Shown piece by piece: positions 8,976 through 17,825 of a stretch of DNA of 38,574 nucleotides; the stretch's first letter is position 1, and every line of letters begins with the position of its first letter. The DNA is from Actinomycetes bacterium (GTDB taxonomy: Bacteria > Actinomycetota > Acidimicrobiia > Acidimicrobiales > UBA8190). Position numbers and translations under genes: made by a program. The notes under the pieces are model-generated. The model was not told the DNA's origin. It worked only from the letters and a program-made list of their open reading frames with translations, and searched no databases. The stretch is from positions 1 to 38,574 of the forward strand of contig JAJZNB010000214.1 in assembly GCA_021848085.1 (NCBI GenBank), read 5' to 3'.

Positions 8976-10259
8976 TCAGCGGCGCGTGCCGGCCGGGGGC
9001 GACCCCTCGCCGCCCTCGGCGGGGAGCACGGCGCCGTCTTCGGCGGGGAGCACGGGACCGTCTTCGGCGGGGAGCACGGCGCCGTCCTGGGCGGACAGCA
9101 CGGGCCCGCCCTCGGGCCCGACGCTGGTGGGGCGTGGAGGTCCGCCGGCGGGGCTGGCATCGGCCTGGCCGGCGTCGGTGGCAGGTGGAGGCCCCACCGG
9201 CTCGTGCTCCACCACCTCCTCACGGACCTCCTGGAAGCGTTGGCGCCAGCCTTCCCCGGTGAAGCGCAGCGACATGTAGGCCAGCCCGCCCACCGGGATG
9301 GGCAGCCAGAAGTTCACCAGCCGGTAGCCGAGGATGGCGGGGCCGGCCACGGTGGCGGGGACGTGGAAGCCGATGAGGGTGGCGGCCAGCACGCTCTCGA
9401 CCACGCCCAGGCCACCGGGGGTGATGGGGATGACGGCCAGGATGTTGGCCAGCCCGTAGGCCACCAGCAGGTCGATGGGGGAGAGGTAGACGCCGAAGGC
9501 GGCGATGAACACCCACAGCGACCCGGCGTCGAGCAGCCAGTTGGCGGTGGCCCAGATGATGGCGCTGCGCAGCAGCTCCCGGTCCGACACCAGGGTCCGC
9601 AGCCGCTCGGCGACGCGCTGCAGGCCTTCCGTCAGCCGGTCGGCGTCGATGAACGGCAGCCCCTTGGCCATCCGCCGGGCGGCGTCCACCGTTCGCTGAC
9701 GGCCGCGGGTCAGGGCCACCACCACGGCGGCGAACACCGCCATCAGCAGCACCCCGGCCCCGGCGGCCAGCGTGTAGAGCGGCGAGTAGGGGCGGATGAA
9801 CAGCGACACCATCAGCGCCAGCCAGAAGATGGTGTTGAGGACCAGCGCCGAGCCCACTCCCTGCATGGCCACGGCGAAGCCGCTGTCGGCGGTGCGGACC
9901 CCCTCCTGGGTGAACATCCGGTAGCGCAGGGCCATCCCGAAGGCGCTGGGCACCAGGTGGCTGAGGGCCAGCGTCGACAGGTCGATGCGGACGATCCGCC
10001 ATCGGCGGGGACCGCCGGTGGGCAGCATGGCTCGGGTCAGCTCGGCGTAGGCGGCCAGCGCGGCGGCCTCGAGCAGCAGGCCGACCAGCACGAAGCCGAC
10101 GTTGATGTGGGCGACCTGCGCCAGGGTCCGGTTGAAGCCACCCAGGCGTGGCAGCACCAGGAACTCGACCACGAGCACCACGGCGAAGATGGAGATGCCC
10201 CAGCGGATCTCGCGCCGCAGCCGCCGGCGGTGGCGGCCGCCGTGGGCTCGCAGTCGCAT
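8976..10259 (-). CDS. Lysylphosphatidylglycerol synthase-TM/UPF0104-like integral membrane protein
   Basis: Multi-TM; MRLRAHGGRHRRRLRREIRWGISIFAVVLVVEFLVL…AITPGGLGVVES-type motif (VIPITPGGLGVVESVLAATLIGFHV). Confidence 0.75.
   Translation of the reverse strand: MRLRAHGGRHRRRLRREIRWGISIFAVVLVVEFLVLPRLGGFNRTLAQVAHINVGFVLVGLLLEAAALAAYAELTRAMLPTGGPRRWRIVRIDLSTLALSHLVPSAFGMALRYRMFTQEGVRTADSGFAVAMQGVGSALVLNTIFWLALMVSLFIRPYSPLYTLAAGAGVLLMAVFAAVVVALTRGRQRTVDAARRMAKGLPFIDADRLTEGLQRVAERLRTLVSDRELLRSAIIWATANWLLDAGSLWVFIAAFGVYLSPIDLLVAYGLANILAVIPITPGGLGVVESVLAATLIGFHVPATVAGPAILGYRLVNFWLPIPVGGLAYMSLRFTGEGWRQRFQEVREEVVEHEPVGPPPATDAGQADASPAGGPPRPTSVGPEGGPVLSAQDGAVLPAEDGPVLPAEDGAVLPAEGGEGSPPAGTRR
9016..9111 (-). 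repeat. 24-bp minisatellite, about 4 copies, in-frame at the C-terminus (VLPAEDGA/P)
   Basis: tcggcggggagcacggcgccgtct-type units at 9016, 9040, 9064, 9088. Confidence 0.9.
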
Positions 10260-10308
10260 GCCGTCATGGTCGCGCGCCACGTGGCGCGGGAGATGCAATG
10301 CTGGCCGC

Positions 10309-11517
10309 GTGCAGCAGCCCGAGGTGCCGGCACCCGAGACGCGACGTGCCCGCCTGTGGGAGGCGGCCGAGGCCCGACAGGTGCCGCTGCGGGCCATCTT
10401 GACCACCGTCGGGGTGGTGGTCGCCGTCTACCTGCTCGGCCGGCTGCTCTACACCCTGCGCGAGGTGCTGCTGCTGCTGGTGGTGTCGGGCTTCGTCGCT
10501 CTGCTGCTCAACCCCATGGTGGTGCTGTTGCAGCGCCGGCTGCTGCGCCGCCGGGGGCAGGCGGTAGCGGTGACGGTGAGCTTCGCCGTGGTGGTCTTCG
10601 CCGGGCTGGCCGCCGCCTTCGGCTACCCGTTGGTCAACGGCCTGACCCACCTGGCCGCCAACCTGCCCGACTACGTCCGCCAGGCCGAGCATGGTCAGGG
10701 GTGGATCGGCCATCTGGTGCAGCGCTACCACGTCCAGAACTGGGTCCAGCAGAACGCGCCGAAGCTGAGCACCTTCGCCAAGAGCCTGTCGAAGCCGGCG
10801 CTGACGCTGGGCAAGGGCGCCCTCAACCTGCTGGTGGCCATGTTCGCCATCTTCATGCTGCTGGTGCTGCTGCTGCTCGAAGGCCCCACCATGCGCCGGG
10901 GTGTGCTGGCCCTGATGAGCCCGGCCCGGGCCCGCCGGGTCAGCCGGGTGGCCGGCGAGGTGTCGCGCTCGGTGACCGGCTACATGCTGGGCAACTTCAT
11001 CACCTCGCTCATCGCCGGCGTGGTGGTGCTGGTGACCCTGGTGGTCTTCGGGGTGCCCTACGCCATCCTGTGGGCGCTGTGGGTGGCCCTGGTCGACTTC
11101 CTGCCCATGATCGGCGGTGCGCTGGCCGGCATCCCCACCGTCCTGTTCGCCCTCACCCACTCGCTGACCGCCGGCATCGTCACCGCCGTGGTCTTCATCC
11201 TCTACACCCAGATCGAGAACCACGCCCTCAACCCGCTGGTCATGAGCCGCACGGTACGGATCAACCCGCTGCTGGTGCTGGTCGCCATCTTGGTCGGAGC
11301 CAACATCGGCGCCCTGGTGGGCGGGGTGTTCGGCGGGTTTGTCGGCACCCTGTTGGCCGTCCCGGTGGCCGCCTCGCTACAGGTGGTGATGCGTGAGGTG
11401 TGGCAGACGACCACACCGTCGCCGTCGACGCCCGATCCGGACCCCGACGCCTACCTGCCGTTCGACACCACCGCCGTCGGCCCGGGCGCGCCGGGGCGCC
11501 GCGACCAACTCCCGTAA
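10309..11517 (+). CDS. AI-2E family transporter (UPF0118)
   Basis: Multi-TM; VVSGFVALLLNPMVVLLQRR…LWVALVDFLPMIGGALAGIPTVLFAL…IENHALNPLVMSRTVRINPLLVLVAILVGANIGALVGG. Confidence 0.88.
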   Translation: MQQPEVPAPETRRARLWEAAEARQVPLRAILTTVGVVVAVYLLGRLLYTLREVLLLLVVSGFVALLLNPMVVLLQRRLLRRRGQAVAVTVSFAVVVFAGLAAAFGYPLVNGLTHLAANLPDYVRQAEHGQGWIGHLVQRYHVQNWVQQNAPKLSTFAKSLSKPALTLGKGALNLLVAMFAIFMLLVLLLLEGPTMRRGVLALMSPARARRVSRVAGEVSRSVTGYMLGNFITSLIAGVVVLVTLVVFGVPYAILWALWVALVDFLPMIGGALAGIPTVLFALTHSLTAGIVTAVVFILYTQIENHALNPLVMSRTVRINPLLVLVAILVGANIGALVGGVFGGFVGTLLAVPVAASLQVVMREVWQTTTPSPSTPDPDPDAYLPFDTTAVGPGAPGRRDQLP

Positions 11518-11527
11518 GCTCAGGCCG

Positions 11528-12307
11528 ATGCGACCGCTCATCGTGCTGCCCACCTACAACGAGTCCGCCAACATCGAGCGGGCACTGCGGCGCATCCGCG
11601 CCGCCCTCCCCGGCGGGGGGGTGCTGGTCGTCGACGACAGCAGCCCCGACGGCACCGCCGACCTGGCCGAGAAGCTCGGCGAGGAGCTGGGCGGCATCGA
11701 GGTGCTGCGCCGTCCCCGCAAGGCCGGGCTGGGCAGCGCCTACCGGGCCGGCTTCGCCTGGGGCCTGCAGCGGGGATGGGACGTGCTGGTGGAGATGGAC
11801 GCCGACCTGTCGCACGAACCCGAGGCGCTGCCGGCGCTGGTGGCGCCGCTGGCCGGCGGCGTCGACCTGTCGGTGGGCTCGCGCTACGTCCCCGGCGGCG
11901 AGATCCCCAACTGGCCGTGGCACCGGCGGCTGCTGTCGCGGGGCGGCAACGTCTACGCCGCCGCCCTGCTCGGCCTCCCCGTCACCGACTCCACCTCGGG
12001 GTTCCGGGCCTACCGGGCCGACATCCTGCGGCGCATCGACCTCGACGCCGTCCACGCCGACGGCTACGGCTTCCAGATCGAGATGGTCCACCAGGTGCTG
12101 CTCCACGGCGGCACCGTCACCGAGGTGCCGATCCGCTTCGTCGACCGCACCGCCGGCACCTCCAAGATGTCGATGCACATCGTGGTGGAGGCCCTGGCGC
12201 TGGTGACCCTGTGGGGCCTGCGCCGGGCCGTCGCCGCCCTGCGAACGGTGGCCGCCGAACCTGGCGAACCGGTCGGGGCGGGTGGGGGGCCTGCCGCCGG
12301 GCCTTGA
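11528..12307 (+). CDS. Polyprenol-phosphate mannosyltransferase (dolichol-P-mannose synthase family GT2)
   Basis: VLPTYNESANIERALRRI…VVDDSSPDGTADLAEKL…VEMDADLSHEPEALP…SRYVPGGEIPNWPWHRRLLSRGGN…TSGFRAYR. Confidence 0.92.
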   Translation: MRPLIVLPTYNESANIERALRRIRAALPGGGVLVVDDSSPDGTADLAEKLGEELGGIEVLRRPRKAGLGSAYRAGFAWGLQRGWDVLVEMDADLSHEPEALPALVAPLAGGVDLSVGSRYVPGGEIPNWPWHRRLLSRGGNVYAAALLGLPVTDSTSGFRAYRADILRRIDLDAVHADGYGFQIEMVHQVLLHGGTVTEVPIRFVDRTAGTSKMSMHIVVEALALVTLWGLRRAVAALRTVAAEPGEPVGAGGGPAAGP

Positions 12308-12344
12308 CCGAACCGGCGCCGGGTCGAGGGGAGTTTCTGGGATC

Positions 12345-13049
12345 ATGGGTGCCGTGACGCCCCAGCCCCGGATCCTCGTCGTGGACGACGAGCCGTACAT
12401 CACCGACCTGCTGGGCGCCGCCCTGCGCTTCGAGGGGTTCGCCGTCGAGGTGGCTTCGACGGCAACCGAGGCCACCGCCGCCGTGCAGCGCGACTCGTAC
12501 GATCTGGTGCTGCTCGACGTGATGCTGCCCGACGCCGACGGCACCGACGTGTGCCGGCGCCTGCGGGCCGACGGGGTCACCACCCCGGTGCTGTTCCTCA
12601 CCGCCCGCGATGCCACCGAGGACAAGGTGGTAGGGTTGACGGTCGGCGGTGACGACTACGTCACCAAGCCGTTCAGCCTCGACGAGCTGGTGGCTCGGGT
12701 CCGGGCCGTGCTGCGGCGCTCGGGCCTGCCCGACGACCACACCGAGCGCCTGGCGTTCGCCGATCTGGTCATGGACGACGACACCCACGAGGTGTGGCGC
12801 CAGGGCGAGCTGGTGGAGCTGACCGCCACCGAGTTCAACCTGCTGCGCTACCTGCTGCTCAACGTCCGCCGGGTCCTGTCGAAGGCCGACATCCTCGACC
12901 ACGTCTGGACCTTCGAGTTCGACGGCGACCCCAACATCGTCGAGACCTACATCAGCTACCTCCGCAAGAAGGTCGACTGCTACGATCCGCCGCTCATCCA
13001 CACGGTGCGCGGCGTGGGCTACACGCTGCGCCTCCCCCGGGAGGGCTGA
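12345..13049 (+). CDS. OmpR/PhoB-family response regulator
   Basis: ILVVDDEPYITDLLGAALRFEGF…VLLDVMLPDADGTDVCRRLR…GGDDYVTKPFSLDELVARVRA plus winged-helix C-terminus (LTATEFNLLRYLL…VETYISYLRKKVD…HTVRGVGYTLR). Confidence 0.95.
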   Translation: MGAVTPQPRILVVDDEPYITDLLGAALRFEGFAVEVASTATEATAAVQRDSYDLVLLDVMLPDADGTDVCRRLRADGVTTPVLFLTARDATEDKVVGLTVGGDDYVTKPFSLDELVARVRAVLRRSGLPDDHTERLAFADLVMDDDTHEVWRQGELVELTATEFNLLRYLLLNVRRVLSKADILDHVWTFEFDGDPNIVETYISYLRKKVDCYDPPLIHTVRGVGYTLRLPREG

Positions 13050-13051
13050 CC

Positions 13052-15022
13052 GTGGTGTCGGCCAAGCGCCGGCCGGGGTCGCTCCGGGTCCGCCTGGTGG
13101 CGGGCACCCTGGTGCTGCTGGTGGCGGCGGTGGTCACCACCGACCTGGTCACCTACTCGTCGCTGCGCTCGTTCCTCCTCGGCAAGCTCGACGCCGAGAT
13201 CGGTGCCACCCAGAGCAAGGACTACAGCTACCTGCGCAGCACCTATCTCCGCGACCTGCGCCGCGATCCGGGCCTGGCGGCGCCGGGGCGCCAGCGGGCC
13301 TGGCTGGCCGGGCTGCAGGGCAGCGCGCCGGGCGGCTGCCTGGTCGACCCGCTGGCGCCCCTGTCGCCCACCAGCACCATCGGCCGCGCGCCGGCCAGCA
13401 CGGGGAGCCCGAGCACCACGCCGGCCGCGGGCCCGGCCCCGAGCAGCTCGACGGCCGGCACCTCCGGGGCCAGCGCCGGCAGCGGATCGGAGCCGTCCGG
13501 CCGCCGCACGCCCGGACGCGGCCCGCTGGGTGATCGTCTCGCCGCCTTGACCAGCCCCAACGCCTACGTGGAGGTGCTGGCCGGCAACCGCCTGGTGTAT
13601 GTCGACCCGTCGGGCTCGTGCCCTCCGGACCCGGCGCCGGTGCTGCCCGCCCACCTGCCCGTGCAGGCCCAGCCGGCAGCCCACCCCCTGGGCGCCCGGC
13701 GGGGCCCGTTCGTCCCGTCGCTGTCGTCGTTCGACACCGCCTCGACCGCCCGCGGCATCCGCTACCGGGCCCAGGCCATCGCCGTGCCCGGCGGCACGCT
13801 GGTGACGGCGGTGCCGCTGCAGCCCACCATGCAGACCCTGGCCTCGGTGGTCCACGTCGAGCTGCTGGTGTCACTGGCTGTGCTGGTGGGGGTGGTGCTG
13901 CTCGGGCTGGTGGTGGTGCGGTTGGGCCTGCGTCCGCTGCAGGACATCACCGTCACCGCCGGCGCCATCGCCGCCGGGGACCTGGGCCGGCGGGTGCAGC
14001 CGTCGCATCCCGGCTCCGAGGTGGGTCGCCTGGGCCTGGCTCTCAACGGCATGCTGGCCCAGATCGAAGCGGCCTTCAGCCAGCGCACCGCCTCTGAGGC
14101 CCGGCTCCGGCGCTTCGTGGCCGACGCCTCCCACGAGCTGCGCACCCCGCTCACCTCCATCCGCGGCTACGCCGAGCTGCTGCGCAAGGGAGCGCTGCCC
14201 GACGAGGACCAGCGTCGGCGGGCCGCCCAGCGCATCGAGCACGAGGCCGCCCGCATGGGCCTGCTGGTCGACGACCTGCTGCTGCTGGCCCGCCTCGACC
14301 GCGGCCGGGCCCTGCAGCACCGGCCCGTGGACCTGGCTCGGGTGGCCGAAGAGGCGGTCGACGCGGCCCGCGCCGTCCACCGCCACCACCAGCTGCAGCT
14401 GCGAAGCGAGGCCCCCGTGGTGGTGCTGGGCGACGCCGACCGGCTGCGCCAGGTCGTCGACAACCTGCTGCACAACGCCGCCCTGCACACCCCCGAGGGC
14501 ACCCGGGTGGACGTGTCGGTGGGCGTCGCCGGCGAGCGCGCCGTGCTGCAGGTGCGTGACGACGGCCCGGGGCTCGAGCCCGAGCAGGCTGCCCGGGTCT
14601 TCGACCGCTTCTACCGCGGCCGGCGGGCCCCGGTGGGAGAGGGCAGCGGCCTGGGCCTGGCCATCGTGGCGGCCTTGGCCCAGGCACACGGCGGCAGCGC
14701 CTCGGTGGAGTCGATGCCCGGGGCGGGCGCCACCTTCACCGTGGAGCTGCCGCTGTCGGGTCCCGAGGCGGTGGGCTACGACCCCGGCCGGCCCGGCGGC
14801 CCAGGCGCCGGGAATGGCGCCGGCACCGGCGGTGGGAATGGCGGTGGGAATGGCGCCGGGGGCGGCGGTGGGAATGGCGCCGGGGGCGGCGGTGGGAATG
14901 GCGCCGGGGGCGGCGGTGGGAATGGCGCCGGGGGCGGCGGTGGGAATGGCGCCGGGGGCGGCGGTGCTGAACCGGTCGTGCCCCAAGGTCCCGATGCCCG
15001 TTCCGCCACCCGACGCCGCTGA
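13052..15022 (+). CDS. HAMP-containing sensor histidine kinase with Gly-rich C-terminal repeats
   Basis: Two TM segments; FVADASHELRTPLTSIRGYAELL; DRLRQVVDNLLHNAALHTPEG; RDDGPGLEPEQAARVFDRFYR; GSGLGLAIV. Confidence 0.93.
   Translation: MVSAKRRPGSLRVRLVAGTLVLLVAAVVTTDLVTYSSLRSFLLGKLDAEIGATQSKDYSYLRSTYLRDLRRDPGLAAPGRQRAWLAGLQGSAPGGCLVDPLAPLSPTSTIGRAPASTGSPSTTPAAGPAPSSSTAGTSGASAGSGSEPSGRRTPGRGPLGDRLAALTSPNAYVEVLAGNRLVYVDPSGSCPPDPAPVLPAHLPVQAQPAAHPLGARRGPFVPSLSSFDTASTARGIRYRAQAIAVPGGTLVTAVPLQPTMQTLASVVHVELLVSLAVLVGVVLLGLVVVRLGLRPLQDITVTAGAIAAGDLGRRVQPSHPGSEVGRLGLALNGMLAQIEAAFSQRTASEARLRRFVADASHELRTPLTSIRGYAELLRKGALPDEDQRRRAAQRIEHEAARMGLLVDDLLLLARLDRGRALQHRPVDLARVAEEAVDAARAVHRHHQLQLRSEAPVVVLGDADRLRQVVDNLLHNAALHTPEGTRVDVSVGVAGERAVLQVRDDGPGLEPEQAARVFDRFYRGRRAPVGEGSGLGLAIVAALAQAHGGSASVESMPGAGATFTVELPLSGPEAVGYDPGRPGGPGAGNGAGTGGGNGGGNGAGGGGGNGAGGGGGNGAGGGGGNGAGGGGGNGAGGGGAEPVVPQGPDARSATRRR
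14810..14966 (+). repeat. 24-bp minisatellite (ggtgggaatggcgccgggggcggc), in-frame GNGAGGGG repeats
   Basis: At least 4 near-perfect copies plus degenerate flanking copies. Confidence 0.95.
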
Positions 15023-15815
15023 GCCCCCGGGCGGGGCGCCGCTGGTGCTGTTCGTCCACGGCCAGCCCGGGGTGGGCCGCGACTTCGACGCCGTGGCCGA
15101 GCTGTTGGCCCCCGACCACCGGCTGCTGGCCCCCGACCGGCCGGGCTACGGCAACCATCCGGCGCCGGCAGCCGACCTCGAAGCCAACGCCGACGCCCTG
15201 GCCGAGCTGGTGCGGGCCACGCAGGCCGGCCCGGCGGTGGTGGTCGGCCACAGCTACGGCGGCGGCATCGCCGTGCTGCTGGCCGCCCGCCACCCCACCC
15301 TGGTTCGGGGCCTGGTGCTGGCCGCCTCCATCGGCGGCCCCGCCAGCCTGACCGGCGCCGACCGGGTGCTGGCCCTGCCCGTGATGGGCGAGGTGCTCAG
15401 CGCCGCCGGCCTCTACGCCTTGGGCCGGGTGCTGCCTCGCCTGCGCCGGCAGGTGGCGGGGCACGACACCACCGCCTTGGCCTGGCTCACCACCAGCCTG
15501 CCCGACGAGCGCTACCACGCCCTGGCCGGAGCCCGGGCCCGCCGGGTGCGACGCAGCTTCGTCTACGAGCAGCGGGTGCTGGTGCGCCAGCTGCCTCTGG
15601 TGGAGGCGGCTCTGGCCGCCGTCGACGTCCCGACGGTGGTGGTCACCGGCAGCTGGGACGTGGTGGTGCCGCCAGAGCAGGCGGTGGCCCTGGCCGGCGC
15701 CATCGCCGGCTCGGAGCTGGTGGTGGTGGCCCGCACCGGCCACTTCCTGCCCCGCGACCGTCCCCGGGAGCTGGCCGCCGCCGTACGGCGGGTGGAACGC
15801 CGGGCGCGGCGCTGA
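14994..15815 (+). CDS. Alpha/beta-hydrolase
   Basis: LVLFVHGQPGVGRDFDAVAELLAPDHRLLAPDRPGYG…VVVGHSYGGGIAVLLAARHP…VVVTGSWDVVVPPEQAV…RTGHFLPRDRP. Confidence 0.88.
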   Translation: MPVPPPDAAEPPGGAPLVLFVHGQPGVGRDFDAVAELLAPDHRLLAPDRPGYGNHPAPAADLEANADALAELVRATQAGPAVVVGHSYGGGIAVLLAARHPTLVRGLVLAASIGGPASLTGADRVLALPVMGEVLSAAGLYALGRVLPRLRRQVAGHDTTALAWLTTSLPDERYHALAGARARRVRRSFVYEQRVLVRQLPLVEAALAAVDVPTVVVTGSWDVVVPPEQAVALAGAIAGSELVVVARTGHFLPRDRPRELAAAVRRVERRARR

Positions 15816-15836
15816 CCGGCGGGGGCCGCCGGGTGG

Positions 15837-16295
15837 TCAGCCCGCCGGCAGCGAGCGGAGCTGCAGCTGGCGGTTCCCCTCGTCGGCCATGATCTGGCGG
15901 AGGATGTCCACCGCGTCGAGGATCCGCTGGTAGCGCAGCGAGTACAGCACCTTGTTGCCCTGGCGCTCGGTGGCCACCAGGCCCCGCTGGCGCAGCACGG
16001 CCAGGTGCTGGGAGGTGTTCGACTGGGGGGCGCCGACCAGCTCGCACAGCTCGCCCACGGTGTGGGCCCCGTCACGCAAGGCGTACAGGAGCATCAGGCG
16101 CTTGGGGTCGTTGAGGGCCTTGCACATGGTGTGGACCAGCTCTTCGAGCTGCAGGCGCAGCCGGACGTCGTCGGCTCCGGCCGCGGCGTCCTCGCCGACC
16201 GCCCGGCGCCGACCGGGCGAGCCCGCCGCCGCTACGCCGGCCACCGCCGATCCGTTGCACGCCCGAAGCCCCACATCACCGGCAACATACACCAC
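15837..16295 (-). CDS. ArsR-family transcriptional regulator (candidate sHdrR-like regulator of the divergent sHdr locus); start uncertain (frame open to 16382)
   Basis: MCKALNDPKRLMLLYALRDGAHTVGELCELVGAPQSNTSQHLAVLRQRGLVATERQGNKVLYSLRYQRILDAVDILRQI; divergent from tusA. Confidence 0.85.
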   Translation of the reverse strand: MVYVAGDVGLRACNGSAVAGVAAAGSPGRRRAVGEDAAAGADDVRLRLQLEELVHTMCKALNDPKRLMLLYALRDGAHTVGELCELVGAPQSNTSQHLAVLRQRGLVATERQGNKVLYSLRYQRILDAVDILRQIMADEGNRQLQLRSLPAG

Positions 16296-16389
16296 GCCTC
16301 GTCGGCCGCCGCCGCCGGGGCGCCACGCCGAGCGCTCAGGACAGCGACAACAACGCATGGCCCACGCCCCGCCTCCCGGCAACGATCCC

Positions 16390-16418
16390 TTGACCGCTCC
16401 GACCCTGGATGTTAGAAA
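16390..16418 (+). promoter_or_regulatory. Candidate sigma70-type promoter: TTGACC (16390-16395) - 17 bp - TAGAAA (16413-16418)
   Basis: Consensus-like -35/-10 with 17-bp spacer in a locally AT-rich intergenic segment upstream of tusA. Confidence 0.4.
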
Positions 16419-16431
16419 TTCGGAGTCGAAC

Positions 16432-16457
16432 GCTATATGCGTCAGTTCGCATATGGC
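16432..16457. promoter_or_regulatory. Candidate operator: 26-bp imperfect palindrome GCTATATGCG-TCAGTT-CGCATATGGC
   Basis: 10-bp arms with one mismatch (7-bp perfect inner arms ATATGCG/CGCATAT) between the divergent arsR-type gene and tusA. Confidence 0.6.
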
Positions 16458-16474
16458 CAGATATTGGGGGGGAC

Positions 16475-16714
16475 ATGCCGGACACTGGCGCGTCCACGAT
16501 TCTGGACTGCACGGGCCTGCAGTGCCCGCTTCCGGTCATCAAGACCGCGCAGGCGATGAAGCAGCTGACCGACGGTCAGGTGCTCGAGCTGTTGGCCACC
16601 GACCCTGGGGTGGAGCCGGACATGACGGCCTGGGCCTCGCGCACCGGAAACGAGTTGGTGTCGATCACGCAGCAGGACGGGGTCTTCCACGTCCTGTTGC
16701 GCCGGGTGGGCTGA
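16475..16714 (+). CDS. tusA: TusA-family sulfurtransferase
   Basis: ILDCTGLQCPLPVIKTAQAMKQLTDGQVLELLATDPGVEPDMTAWASRTGNEL: TusA CPxP motif. Confidence 0.93.
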   Translation: MPDTGASTILDCTGLQCPLPVIKTAQAMKQLTDGQVLELLATDPGVEPDMTAWASRTGNELVSITQQDGVFHVLLRRVG

Positions 16715-16717
16715 GCC

Positions 16718-17107
16718 GTGTCGTTGTGGACCGGTGAGGGGGAGGGCTCGGTCCTCTACGTCCAGACCCACGGCTGCAGCGACCTGGGCCGCTGCGCCAC
16801 ACCGTTCTTCCTGGCCGCCTCGGCCGCCGCCATGGAGGTCGAGACCGGCATCTACTTCACCATGTACGGCCCGCAGCTCCTGCAGAAGGACGTGGTCGAC
16901 AAGGTCGGGCCCAAGGGCGACGTCGGCCAGCCGTTGTCGTACTTCATCAAGCAGGCGACCGATCTCGGTGTGCGTCTGTGGGTCTGTCAGCCGTCGCTCG
17001 ACCTCAACGACCTGCGCCGCGACGACCTCATCGACGAGGTCGAGATGATCGGCGGGGCCGCCTTCAACGACCTGGCCATGACCGCCTCGGCCGTCGTCTC
17101 CTTCTGA
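16718..17107 (+). CDS. DsrE-family sulfurtransferase (DsrE3-like)
   Basis: FFLAASAAAMEVETGIYFTMYGPQLLQKD…DLGVRLWVCQPSLDLNDLRRDDLIDEVEMIGGAAFNDLAM; single Cys in the active-site position of DsrE-like proteins. Confidence 0.88.
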   Translation: MSLWTGEGEGSVLYVQTHGCSDLGRCATPFFLAASAAAMEVETGIYFTMYGPQLLQKDVVDKVGPKGDVGQPLSYFIKQATDLGVRLWVCQPSLDLNDLRRDDLIDEVEMIGGAAFNDLAMTASAVVSF

Positions 17108-17108
17108 C

Positions 17109-17825
17109 GTGGCGTCGACCACCGCCCCCCACCACAAGCGGGACCGGGTGGCCGGTTACGGCGACATCCCGCTCGAGGAGAAGCAGCGCCTGTTCGACCT
17201 GGTCCAGGCCGACCCGCGCTACCCCGACTACCTCTACGGCTGCTACGAGTGCGGCATCTGCGTGGCGGTGTGCCCCTCGGCCCGCTTCTACGACTTCAGC
17301 CCCCGGCGCATCGCCCAGGCCGCCGCCCGCCGGGACGTGGAGCTGATCTACCAGCAGTTCCAAGAGGACATCTGGGAGTGCTCCCAGTGCTTCTCGTGCC
17401 TGCGCTGCCCCCGTGGCAACAACCCCGGCGGCATCGTCACCATCATGCGCGAGGTGGCCATCAACGCCGGGTTGGCTTCGGCCAAGGAGGCCCTCGAGGG
17501 CTACTCGCGCATCATCTACAAGATCATGTCCACCGGCACCCAGGTCTCCCCCGACATGCTGCAGCCCGACGCCTTCCCCGACTGGGGACCCGAGGTCCAA
17601 TCGGTGTCCGAGCACCTCGACCTGTGGCGCCGGGCCCTGCCTCCTGAGACCCACCACACCACCACCACCGGCTGGGCGGTGGCGGAGCGCACCCTGGTGG
17701 AGCTGTACCTGATCTGGCTCGAGACGGGGGCCCTGGACATGATCAAGGACGTCGACGAGGGACTGCACATGATCCTCGAAGAGGTCATGGAAGAGCGGCT
17801 CGAGGAAGAGGGGATCGAGATATGA
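17109..17825 (+). CDS. hdrC1: sHdr HdrC1-like iron-sulfur subunit
   Basis: CYECGICVAVCPSARFYDFSPRRIA and CSQCFSCLRCPRGNNPGGIV; position directly upstream of hdrB1/hdrA. Confidence 0.9.
   Translation: MASTTAPHHKRDRVAGYGDIPLEEKQRLFDLVQADPRYPDYLYGCYECGICVAVCPSARFYDFSPRRIAQAAARRDVELIYQQFQEDIWECSQCFSCLRCPRGNNPGGIVTIMREVAINAGLASAKEALEGYSRIIYKIMSTGTQVSPDMLQPDAFPDWGPEVQSVSEHLDLWRRALPPETHHTTTTGWAVAERTLVELYLIWLETGALDMIKDVDEGLHMILEEVMEERLEEEGIEI

Noticed and set aside
8718-11396. 892-aa plus-strand ORF spanning the ppk1 end, flippase-like gene and AI-2E gene
   Set aside because: Crosses three well-supported genes; composition is a frame-shadow artefact
14810-14966. Possible CRISPR or phase-variable promoter repeat
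   Set aside because: No spacers; entirely inside the kinase reading frame
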